From Epiperipatus broadwayi (Eukaryota > Onychophora > Udeonychophora > Euonychophora > Peripatidae), in contig JAQFVV010006309.1 in NCBI GenBank assembly GCA_028023455.1, forward strand, positions 390,511-454,510: a stretch of 64,000 nucleotides of DNA, written 5' to 3'. Below are positions 33,540 through 44,279 of this stretch, in pieces (position 1 is the first letter of the stretch; every line of letters begins with the position of its first letter). The notes beneath the pieces are model-generated. The model saw only the letters and a list, made by a program, of their open reading frames with translations. It was not told where the DNA came from and did not search any database. Position numbers and translations under genes: made by a program.

Positions 33540-33735
33540 GAAATGCCTGAAGAGAGTCAATTGCGATTTCTACTCTGAGCTCGAATTCCGAGAGTAACGA
33601 GGTTATTAATAGAGGAGTGGATTGGATTATATTTTAAATCACATCATCCATGGCCTTCTATAAGAAGACCCAAAGTCCGAATATAGTTAGATGCGACTTC
33701 CTCGAGTCCTGAAAAGGATCGTCCCGTTATAGTAT
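33540..33735. other. GC-rich island of unknown class
   Basis: About 195 bp much richer in G+C than everything around it, with several CpGs (CGAGGTTATT, GATGCGACTTCCTCGAGTCC). A small hairpin GTCCTGAAAAGGAT lies at its right end. All frames are interrupted. It abuts a Penelope 2 terminal block at 33740, so it could belong to a terminal repeat, or be a young SINE-like insertion. Confidence 0.4.
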
Positions 33736-33739
33736 ATAT

Positions 33740-33895
33740 ATGTTTAGTTGATTTTTACTTGAAAAGTTCTATTTGCTAATAGGTGAAACCATGTTTGTAT
33801 AAGAATTTTGATAAAATTTTGTTGTTTTGGCTTACTAGTATTGTAGTATTATATTAATTTCTATCCTATTTGATCTAATATTTACTCTTGGTAAG
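33740..33895 (+). repeat. Penelope-like element 2 terminal block
   Basis: CTATTTGCTAATAGGTGAAACC, then AGAATTTTGATAAAATTTTG and TTGTTTTGGCTTACTAGTATTG, match the reverse complement of 25540-25665, the 3' end of the minus-strand Penelope copy. An isolated terminal fragment. Confidence 0.7.
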
Positions 33896-33946
33896 GCTGT
33901 ACACTAATATTAACGATAATTGGAGAGTTGGTCACTTCAATGTTTA

Positions 33947-33949
<3 letters not shown>

Positions 33950-34025
<76 letters not shown>
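33950..34025. repeat. CT/CA/TA compound microsatellite
   Basis: About 22 CT units (33951-33996), then 11 CA-type units, then a TA run. Confidence 0.95.
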
Positions 34026-34028
<3 letters not shown>

Positions 34029-34584
34029 AATTATATAAAAATGTTTTTAAAGAGCTGAAATAAATTTAATATTAATTCTTTTCCCATTAAAGAATGAAGA
34101 AACAATCTCAAATATTAATATCAAAATAAAATATTTTTTTTTTGCTAATAAAAGAATATCTCTTTTGTTAGTTATTAATGACATTATATATCAATACTGG
34201 GATAATAAAAGTTTGTGAAAATATGTGATTGTATTGCAATTATTCAAACAATTAAATTAACTTAGCTTTATTTTTCTTTACAGAATAAACGTCTATCATT
34301 AGATATTAAATTTATATATGTATGATGGAAAATTATATATATGTATATTGTGACAGTAGATAAAGAAGCCAAAGATCAAATGACTTACAATGGATATATG
34401 CTTATAAGACATAATGAAAAAAAAATATTTAAAAATAAGAACAATAAAAATAATTATAAAAACAATTTATTTATATTGAGTGTAGATGCTTTACGCCCTT
34501 CAAAATATACTTTAAGATTTTTTTATACTTGTAAACATAGGGGAGCAGATATAAAAATCACTAGGTATTGTCGAACTCGTATAG

Positions 34585-34650
34585 TTTTTTTTTTTTTAAG
34601 TGTCATAGCATCGGCCGGGACGCGAACCCGCAACCCGCGCTGACCTCCTG
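34585..34650 (-). mobile_element. tRNA-derived SINE, truncated/internally deleted
   Basis: Minus strand: GGTCAGCGCGGGTTGCGGGT, B-box GGTTCGCGTCCC, GGCCGATGCTATGACACTT, then a poly(A) of 13. The ending CGATGCT-TGACAC plus poly(A) is the same as in the copies at 47626 and 50083, but the anticodon region is missing and the sequence is GC-rich, so it may be a young subfamily. Confidence 0.65.
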
Positions 34651-34659
34651 TGAATGTAC

Positions 34660-35320
34660 TTTTTATACTTTACGCATAATGCTTTATTAGTATTTAATCC
34701 TTAAATAACTACCTATATTGCTAGGTTTACTTTATTAATTGTAATCAGTTCCACCAAAATATTTTTGATATAAACTAAATACTAAATAAAAAATAATTAG
34801 CATACCTTGTTTTTTCTATTACAAGAGAATAAGCTTTAGTGGGACTTCTATAGCTGCTATTACTAACTGTTTTATTTATTTCATTCGACTCGTTTCTCCC
34901 ATGACACTAGTTTAATGGATGTGTTGAGTCTTTAGTAATCTAATAAAATATACGCCACTCGAAATGTTAAAATAAAGTTATAAAACAATTAATCACAAAA
35001 AAAATAAAAATAAAATAAAAATTAATAAATTAATTCAGTTCAAGAAATTCTTAGGATAATTATAATTAAATGATAAACAGAATTTATTCAATTATAAGTT
35101 TATCTTTGAACTCAATTTTAAAAATTCAGCTAATAAGGCCTTTCATGCCAAAACTGAGAGGGTAAATAGCTGAAGCATAAAAATTTACCATAAATTTTAA
35201 TTTAAATTAAGCCTACTTTAGATTTGTTGAAATTAATTCTTTAATATTATTTATTTTATTAAGAATTATTTTTGTTAAAGCTACTTATTGAGTTTTATAT
35301 ATTTTTATTTAGCAATAAGT
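34660..35320. other. No gene seen
   Basis: AT-rich without recognisable features. Confidence 0.5.
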
Positions 35321-35327
35321 GAGTATA

Positions 35328-35415
35328 TCACTCTATCTATCTGTCTGTGCCATCTATCTCTATTTATCCATCCAGCCATTCATCCATTTATCTATCTATT
35401 TATCTATCTATATTG
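35328..35415. repeat. Degenerate TATC tetranucleotide repeat
   Basis: Units of CTAT/CATC with substitutions (CTATCTATCTGTCTGTGCC, then CATTTATCTATCTATTTATC). Confidence 0.85.
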
Positions 35416-36599
35416 TAACCCTCATGTCTGAGACTTTTATGTGAATATTTTTTTTTATTATAACAAAATGTCAAAAGTCACACATATAGAATAAATTTTA
35501 AAGTGCTTTTAAAATGTAACAATAAGCATAAAAACTAAAATATATTATAATTTTTTTATTTTAAAATAATAATATGATTTTAAATAAAAGAACATTGCTA
35601 TAGAAACCAATCACATATTATTGGGGGGAAAATAAAAACTAAAACATTGCTATGGGAACCAACAGTAGCTTTCTAAAATTGTCTGCATTCCAACATGGGA
35701 ATTGTAACTACTTTGTTGTTGTATCTTTACTATATAGAAGCCAATAAAATTTTGTTAATATCATGCATTTTATGGAATAGAAAACTCTTCAGGATGCTTT
35801 CCCTGATCTTTCCAGTATTGAAGCTGAATATGAAACTGTAAGCAAAGAAATGCCTTAAAAATTAACTTGGTTCTGCTGATCAATTCATCACTACTCAATG
35901 CAGAAGAAATATTTGACATTTACTTGCTACAAAAGAAAAATTAGTCATCTAAAGTGAATATCTCATAGAAATGTAGATCTATAAATTAATCTGTGGATCT
36001 GCCTAATTTTAAATACTCAGAAGAAAATTGCAATGGAAACTCTCATAGGAAAACTGAACCAAAAAAAAAGGTAAAATATTATATTACCAGCAGGCACTAA
36101 AATTTTGATTAATTAACATTAAGGTAATTAACTGAACTTTATATAGCTATTCTTAAAGAATTATTGTACGTTACAAAGATTTTTTCCCTCTCACACATAA
36201 TCACCATATATTTTTTTAGTTGTAAATATGTAAATACATTTTATTATTATTATATAATTCTATTCTATAATTAGTTATTGTTGTTTGTCATTTCTCATTC
36301 AAATCCAAGCTGATTATTTATTTAGTTAATGTAATAAACTATTAGATGGAGGGAGTAATGATCAGGAAATACAACTGAATATGCATGAAAATTTGTTTTT
36401 ATATGAGTTCAATATGATCATTGCTCATGACTAGTATTGACTTGTCAATTAAAAATAATTTATGCAGCCACTCCACCATGTACACAGTCACCCATTAGTT
36501 ATCTTTAAATTTTCCTAGACAAAAAATAATTTACAAATATTGTATTTTTTCATTTTATTGTTACTTTGATTATTATCAATTGTCAAAAGGACAGTTACC

Positions 36600-36875
36600 A
36601 TTACAATATGTATGTATGCATCTATCTACCTGTCTATTTGCTTAACCATTTGCTTATCTAATTAATTATCTATCTATTAATATATCTACCTGTCTACTTA
36701 TCTATCTATTCTCCCATTGTTCTATCCATATATTCACTTATCCACCTATCTACTCACCCACACACTTACTTACCTGTCAATTTATCCCTATACTGATCTA
36801 TCTACTCTCCCACCTATCCATCTATCCACCTTCTTATCTATTTATTAACATCTTTCTATTTATATATCTACAAAT
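36600..36875. repeat. Long degenerate CTAT/CTAC repeat
   Basis: About 275 bp of imperfect CTAT, CTAC, CCAT and TTAT units: a decayed tetranucleotide microsatellite or minisatellite. Confidence 0.8.
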
Positions 36876-38250
36876 TGAAAATAAAATTGAAATGAATTTA
36901 AATTTGATTGTACTTCAAAACTTTTAAGTGTAAAGAAATATTTTGGATGTAATTTGAATTATGACTCCATCACAAATGTATACTTTAATGTAATTTTTCC
37001 ACAATATGTTATCTTCTTCAGTATTAAATATTTGTGATGTGGTCAAATCTCCAAAAGAAAGTAAAATCTATATAATTTTATCCAATAGCAAACATTTCAA
37101 ATCACATAAATATACAATAGTTCATTAATAAAGTTCTTAAATATAATGGTTTACATCTAACATTTACACACATAAATTGTTTGCCAATATCGGTTTACCT
37201 TGAAATTTTAGCTCTGAGGTAACAAAAAGAGTTTAAGAAACATTTGCTTCTTTCCTTACCCTAAATCTTGTATAGCAAAAGACATAACATCCAAAGATCT
37301 CTTGAGAAACATTACTTTAAGAAAGCCAATTGAATCTGTATAGGAGTTATTTCAAAATCCTTTTCATCATTAAAAACAGAACAGATAAAATGTAAATCGT
37401 TTTACCTCATAGATTACAATAGTATTTTCAAAAGAATGGAAAGTGTCTCATGTTTTTTTATCTTTTTAAAAAGAGAAGCATAGTAATATTTATATTCTTA
37501 AAGTATATGTGATTATGGTGGTCTATTGCTACTGTAGTATAAAAAATGAAAAGTCTCATTCAATGTAAATATCTTGTCTCTATACAAAGTAAAAAACATT
37601 TAATAACTGTATTTTACAAAACATCGCGCATGGTATTCAATTCATAAATTCTATATACCATCATAATTAAATATTTTCTGTTGTCTAACAAATCTTTTAT
37701 TCATAATTGTCTTAATATGCTATTTGCTACTTTATAAGTACAAGATCAAATTATTGTTTTACTTTACAAGTATCAAACTTTTTGTAGTCACAACTTTGAT
37801 ACCTACTATTTCTGATAAATATTTTAATGATTATTAATAATCACTTGTTAAATTAGAAATTATTCTTAAACTTCAGTTAAAGATTTAATAAGTTTTTTTA
37901 AAATTTAACATAAACACATGAAATAACTAAACAATATCTCTCTTTTTTTCATGTGTAATGAATGATTAATAAATAAACATTTTTTTCATTTCTATGAAGA
38001 ATGTATTCAAACCACAGAGAATCTAAAAAAAAACATTAACATATTATAAATCAAACTATTTTATTTATCATGTGATACTACCAATGTCTGTATACAATAA
38101 GTTAAATTTTAATATTGTAATTTCTCTGTCTTAAATATAAATATTTGTTTATTAATTTTTTTCAACATAGGCTAAAGCTTAATTTTTATGTACAATGCAG
38201 ATTAAATATTCAAAATGACAGAAAATATTTAGTATTTCAAATTGGAACAT
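36876..38250. other. No gene seen
   Basis: AT-rich, interrupted in all frames, no RNA gene or repeat recognised. Confidence 0.5.
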
Positions 38251-38305
38251 ATACTATTACTACTCCTACTACTATTACTATTACTACTACTATTACTACT
38301 TGTAC
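38251..38305. repeat. ACT trinucleotide microsatellite
   Basis: ATTACTACT-type units over about 55 bp. The open frames across it (Thr-rich and Leu-rich) are artefacts of the repeat. Confidence 0.85.
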
Positions 38306-38559
38306 TATTATGGCTTTTAAAATATATTTTATTGGTTCTTTATATATGGTTTAGTTATTATAACAATTTTTTTAAACACAGTTTTGAGGTTAAGATGAAA
38401 TTAAAAATTATAAAAAAAATGTGTTGATCCATATATCACTGAGGAAAAGGTAAGGTTACTATACTCTAAGTAACTCCAAATATATCAAGGGGTACCAAGG
38501 TCTCGTCTCTAGTTTGAATTTTATTTATTTTCTTGCTAAAAAGAGATTTGAGTTTTTTA

Positions 38560-40660
38560 GATGTGAGGTTGTAAAAAAATAACATCTAATATACCAAAGG
38601 GCAAAAGAAGGAAAGTAATTATTCTAATGAAGGGGAAAATATTTCATTAAATGCTGTTAATGAGCACCTGGAATGAGGCAGTGTGTGATTTGGTTATAGA
38701 GAATATAAGTGTTTAGTATGATTAGATTGCAGGACATTGGAATTCTCTATGGAAAGTTGGCAGTCAGCAATAATGTATATAAAGTATATTTTATGAGACA
38801 AGAAGCTACTAGTTGGTGGGCTTTAATGTTAATTTTAATAAGGAAGTCAAGGTATTTAGATTCAAGATACTAGCATTTAAATTTTTGAATGATCAACTTA
38901 TTAGTAATTGTGAGCTGTTTGAGTTAGATTTGCCATATTAGCATGATTATATGCTTTCCAGTGTGTAATTTTTTCAGGAGTGATAATTCAGTTTGGTGTA
39001 AGATAAGTGGTTAATGTTTGAAAAGGTTTTGAAGTAATTTGTTTTTGAAAGAAGGGGGCAGAACTATATCTGTAGGTGAGACTGACAAAAAATTATGTAT
39101 GTTAGAGAAAGTGTTATCATTTTTTTTATGTTGTATATTTTCTGTAGATGAAATATTGAGATAGAGTGAAATGATAATCCATTCCTCTTAGCAGGTATTT
39201 GCATTGACTTGGTGCATATAGCTACTGACATTTACCTCATATGATTTTGGTACATAATGAATTAATTTTCTTTTTAAATGATATGAAGCTTATTATAGAC
39301 ATATATTATGTAGTTTTGGGAAAGATGAGTATAATTTTTAGTGTAATTTTGGCATGTAGTGAAAGGTATACTTTAGATAGTGAGTTGATTATTTGTTTAT
39401 GAATAAAATCAGTGAATTTTAGTTTATGGTTCTCATTGGTTCATCACTTTCTACATGGTAAAGCCAAGAAAGTTGTAGGGAGACGAAGTGAATCTAGAAG
39501 GTATGGAATTTCTAATAAGAAGGTTTAAGGTAGAGGATTTGTTCAGATTGACATTGATTTTGTATTGTTTTATGTAATTGTGCATAGTTGTGATTAGTTG
39601 AGGGAAAATTTATGGTATAGAGATGACATGTAATTCATATTAATGTAATGATATGTGTAATGTTTTCATTAATTGTAGGAATATAGATACCAGGAAAGTT
39701 CTTTTCGATATTGGATAATAAGGGATTGATGTAGGTTATAAATAACAAAGCGCTTAGTAGTAAGCTTTGGGGAATTGAGTTGGACAAGTGGAATCCAGTT
39801 AATATTTGGCCTTTAAGGTTGATGTGTATTTCTCCATTTATCAAAAAGTTGGTAAGAATGTATAATAAAGGGGTGGAAATTTTGTGAGGGTTAAATATAT
39901 GTATTAGAGTTTCCATTGAAACAGAATCAAATACAGAAGCTATATCTAGCTGAACTGCTTAAAGTCCAGTCACTCTAGAATGTCTGAACTGGTAAATGAT
40001 GATTTGGAAAAGTGATATTGTAGCAGAAATAGATGACCCTTTTTTGGTAAACTGAAAGTATAATGGTTAAAATGATAGGTTGTATTTTGTGGTAATAATT
40101 GATTCAATAGTTTTGATGAATATACAGATCATTGATCTGGTTGCAAATTATTAAGAGATGGAGGGAAAATGTTTTAAGAAAAGATGTTAGAGGGACTGGA
40201 TAAAGTTGTTCAACATGGTGCATTTGTTCAGATAGATAGTTTATGAGGTTGTGTATTATAAGTATTGTGCTGTAGCTGAGGTGGATAAGGATGAAATTTC
40301 AGAATTGAATGCAAATCAGGGTGCATATTATTAGGGAAAGAAGTTAGTTTATGAATATTATCATATTTAGATATATTGTAATTGTGATTTCTAGGAACAA
40401 AAGGGTGGGTGAAAAAAATGGGATATTTGGAACATTGAAATTTGGTTTTGAAATGATAGAAAATTAGCACCAGCATGTTTTGTCCAGAGAAAGATTAATT
40501 ATTTTGGGTAATAGAGGATGGAGTAATTTTTTATTTTTATAAGCAAGTGCCCAACAGATGTATCACTTGGACCAGTTGTGTAATTGGGTCAGAACAAACT
40601 TATGAGATTATGGACATAAATTCAGGAGTGCTGTGAATTAATTTAATTACCATAAATTTC
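38560..40660 (-). mobile_element. Decayed, 5'-truncated L1/Tx1-like LINE copy
   Basis: A minus-strand copy of the family at 10010-17690, covering the last part of the endonuclease linker, RT and C-terminus. DNA-level similarity is visible, for example 38820-38920 with 10680-10790 of the young copy. The sense strand is extremely G-poor: bases 39481-39540 hold 3 sense G against 17 sense C. Everything is broken by stops, with one longer open piece at 39635-39916. Confidence 0.75.
39635..39916 (-). pseudogene. LINE reverse-transcriptase relic
   Basis: A 93-residue open piece aligned to the RT core of 10271-12133: ILTNFLINGEIHINLKGQ matches LLNNRHIHISINGH; SNSIPQSLLLSALLFITYI matches the motif B region (SIPQGSPLSGLLFIKYI) with the Gly lost; then FPGIYIPTINENI matches LPGIYVPRLKKNI. 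The catalytic YMDD is not kept. Inactive. Confidence 0.8.
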
Positions 40661-41204
40661 CCCCTCAATTTAATGCTTAATCATTACACACATATATATA
40701 ATATTTTAATGTGGACAGAATTTATCTCCATCCACAGTGAAATGTTTATGTTATACTAAAAGGTTTAATACTGCATATATGTATATTATTATCAAGCAGT
40801 AAAAACAATTATAAGTAATTATAATATTTAATTAAAACATCAGACTATCATCTCTGGTAGACAAATTAAAGATTTAAATCTCTAGCTCATCCATTCCTTA
40901 TATTTACAAACATATTTTAATGATTTCATAAGTAATAAATTTCTTTTATGTTTAATACTTTTTCTTAGTAATGTAAAAAAACACTATTATTAATAAAAAA
41001 ATAATTACTTATATATAAATATATTTTAAAATATGTTTAAATTTTTTTACCCTTTTATCAATTCTTTTCTTTATTTTACAGTAATATTTAAATAGTTTTT
41101 AAATTATCATGTGACACTTATAGTTGAATAAATTACTATTATTATTTGAAAAAAAAAATAGAAGAGGTAGAGAGAAATTATGATGGTGGGCTAGGAGTGT
41201 TTCA
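40661..41204. other. No gene seen
   Basis: AT-rich sequence between two repeats. Confidence 0.5.
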
Positions 41205-42660
41205 GTATTGATGTATTAGACCTGCTGTGACATCTCACATATATATCAGTCTACTGATAACTTTCAAATCTTGTGATCTCATCAAATAATGTGTACTTGG
41301 AAACTTCTGACAAACTTAAGTGATAAATTAAAAAAAAAAAACAGACCTTGTATACATGTAAATATAAATTTGCATACTAAAATAATAAACATATTATGAT
41401 ACTAAATAAAAATAGGTAGTTGAGAGTTTTTAATATGTCATTCTGTCACAAACACTCTCCTCTCCACTGGAGAAATGTGTACTATTCTGCGATCGCAAAC
41501 ACAGGCAGCAATTTTCAAATTTTACTTAAAATTAAAAAATGCTATGTATATTAACTTTGGCAGAAAATGACAAAATGGATACTAAAGCAAAATTAATATA
41601 AAAAAAATAGTAAATAAACAAAATAAAAAAAAGTACTACTACTATTCATTTGCTCAAAATCAAAATTTTCTTACCCTGTATATATATATAACATAAATTC
41701 TCATGATTTTCAGAATATTATGTGGCAGAGACTGCACAAGGAAAATGATGCTTTCCTTTGCATTCTGGATACTATCAAAAAAATGTCCCCCACACCGATT
41801 CTATTTTGATAAAAGTTTACTAATTTTTTAACAAAATATATTTAGTTGTAGACATTTCTTAATCAAGTCTTCATGCAGGCATTATATTGCATAAACCCAT
41901 GTAGTTTAAGTCTCCATTTTTTAATACCTATTACAGATGTGCTTTTGATCTGTCCATTTTGTTTCATTTTGAAAATTCCTGTTATATATACATGGAAAGA
42001 ATGTTTTTATTTTAAGCTAATGACATAATAGTATTTTTTTTTCTGATTTTGTTTATGTAGTATTTTTATTTTTTTGCTTAATTTTGCTGACCGTGTTTGT
42101 AATGGCAGAATGCAGTACCTTTCTCTAGTGAGAAGAGGAAGGATATTTGCAATAGCAAAATGCTATATTAAAAACTCACAACTACCTGTTTTTATTTAGG
42201 ATTGTTTATGTAGTATTTTTTTTTGGTTAATTTTTCTGACAAATTTTAGTGATGCCAGAATACCATACCTTCTTCCAATGGGGCGGAGATGGTGTTTGCA
42301 ATGACAATGCCTTATTAAAAACTCACAACTATCTATTTTTATTTAGTATTGTAATGTGTTCATTATTTTTGTGTACAAATTATACTTTTCATATTGTTAA
42401 AAATTTACTTTTTCAGTTTTATGTATTAGCCTGGAGGATTAACATTACACATTTGAGCTGTTGTGATGTTGCACATATGTATGTCTGCTAATGACTTTCT
42501 AATCTTGCAAAAGTGTTTACATGGGGTCTGTTTTTTAAAATTTATCATTTAAGTTTGCCAGAAGGTCTCCCATACATGTTAATTGATGAGATTGCAAGAT
42601 TTGAAAGTTATTGATAGATTAATACATATGTAAAATGTCACAGCAGTAATAAGTAAGAAC
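41205..42660. repeat. Repeat bounded by about 140-bp inverted repeats
   Basis: 41223-41360 (GCTGTGACATCTCACATATA, then AACTTTCAAATCTTG, then CAAACTTAAGTGATAAATT) is mirrored at 42525-42650. A third, more diverged copy in mirrored orientation lies at about 42445-42535. The interior holds a tandem duplication (42040-42345) and no intact ORF. It could be a non-autonomous DNA transposon or two inverted repeat copies. Confidence 0.65.
42040..42350. repeat. Tandem duplication, about 155-bp unit
   Basis: Two units, each with TTTATGTAGTATTTTT, a CAGAAT...TACCTTCT block, TTTGCAAT and ATTAAAAACTCACAACTA followed by TTTTTATTTAG. The short open frame at 42249-42491 crosses the second unit and has no domain. 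Confidence 0.75.
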
Positions 42661-42799
42661 TGACTGCTTCTTGCATTTGTTCAAAGTATGCTAACTTCAT
42701 ACTTTGAATTGAAACAAATGTTAAGATAGTAATATTTCTGTATTGTATTTTTCACGATACCAATATCACAGTGATAAAGATATGTACAAGAGAATGTGT

Positions 42800-43022
42800 T
42801 CTGGATTAACTGATGAGTGCTGGTTCAGCATAAAATGTGCATCCTGGGGATAAAATCTTTTTACATGTTTATGATTATACCTCTCCACAAGGTGTTAAAA
42901 GTGGACAGAAACCAATCACTACCTTGCATGAAAGTAGTGTAATGAAAATTACACTACAAAAATATTATTCATTAAGTGTATAATCTCTATTATAATGAAT
43001 GTCTATAAAAATTATTAATAAA
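42800..43022 (+). repeat. Dispersed repeat (CTGATGAGTGCTGG family)
   Basis: CTGATGAGTGCTGGTTCAGC, ATGTGCATCCTGG, CTTTTTACATG, TTATGATTA, CTCCACAA, ATTACACTAC and the end ATAATCTCTA...TAATGAATG are shared in order with 54905-55087. The first 60 bases also match the 8.8-kb and 32.2-kb copies. It carries a hammerhead-like start (CTGATGA, TGCTG/CAGCA hairpin, then AAAA where GAAA is expected). Confidence 0.75.
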
Positions 43023-43740
43023 TGTTAAGAGATTTTAAATTTTGCTTTGTTTGTAAAACTCAATAAAAATAAAACACAATTGCCATTTTATTTAATAAAT
43101 AAGATTATTATAAAAATATTGTACTAATCAGTATAATTAATACTAAAACTAATTTTTTAAATGTGCAAAATTACTGTGATATTAAAATTATATCATTAAA
43201 ACCAGTCAATACTTGGACAATCCCAATATTAATAACAATCAATAATGTCAAAATTTTGTCAAGGCACTCTCCTTTTAACAATTATATATATATATATTAA
43301 AAATAATAGATGTGGAATGCTTTTCATATGCATTTCAGTGAATAATCATCACATTTTTCTTAGCTATAATTGTTAATGAATTGCTGATTTTTTTTCTTCT
43401 GTATTTGTTGTTTATTTTCTCTGGTTCTGTCAAAATGATGAACTGATATTTCATTATGCATATTTATATATTACTATAAATAATTTTTCACATGTAAAAT
43501 TCACATAACTACATTAAACAAATAGCACTTAAATATTCAATTACAAGGCAAACACTTTTCCAACAGTTCTGCAAAGAGAAATAAAGGAAGTTTGCCACCT
43601 TCTAAGTGGTGAGACTTTTAGCAAGTTTCTATCATTGTTTTATGTTTTAGGTTAGCCAAACTAGGTAATTATTTTCCAATTTTAAATGGCTAACTAAGTT
43701 GACTATATATGAGTTCTGTGGGAAAAAACCTCAAAGAACT
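43023..43740. other. No gene seen
   Basis: AT-rich with a TA run near 43285. No gene recognised. Confidence 0.5.
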
Positions 43741-43769
43741 GCTTAGAACCTGGCAAAAAAAATTCCAGT

Positions 43770-43840
43770 TTTGTTGGCTGGATTCAAACCTAACATCAAG
43801 GATATGTCAGATAGAAATTTTATCACCAAAACATGAAAAC
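43770..43840 (-). repeat. Possible tRNA-like relic
   Basis: Minus strand: TTTTGGTGATAAAATTTC, then about 25 bases later AGGTTTGAATCCAGCC, a good B-box. The D-arm is poor and no acceptor stem closes, so this is a weak tRNA-derived SINE or pseudo-tRNA candidate. Confidence 0.3.
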
Positions 43841-44159
43841 CACAATTAATTAAAAAATAATTTACATATTTATTATTATTGTTTTAAATTTACTTCCATT
43901 ATTTTCTTTAAAGGTTAAATAAGCTTAGTTTTTTTTTATATTAAGATTACAGTATTTTTCTTTTGTTGCTGTATATTTAAAAAGACTTTAATTGAACGAA
44001 TTTAAAGATTCTACTTCATCTTCAATTAATTAACTGCAGATTTTAACTTTTCAAGAATTACTGTAGTGAGTTACTCTAAAGATTTTGCTTTACATTTTCA
44101 ACAGTAATCATTATCTAAAGTTTATCAATATCTTTTTGAAGATCTCTGAGTAATTACTT

Positions 44160-44279
<120 letters not shown>

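Noticed and set aside
33540-33735. Hammerhead core in the GC-rich island
   Set aside because: TCCTGAAAAGGA forms a hairpin but there is no CTGANGA box or GAAA/GTC arrangement.
34341-34643. 100-residue Lys/Asn-rich plus-strand frame
   Set aside because: No domain; its C-terminus is SINE sequence and its body is A-rich.
36600-36875. CRISPR-like array
   Set aside because: No constant repeat/spacer pattern; it is a decayed tetranucleotide repeat in eukaryotic DNA.
38242-38427. Leu-rich plus-strand open frame, membrane-like
   Set aside because: The Leu run is the ACT/TAC microsatellite in another frame.
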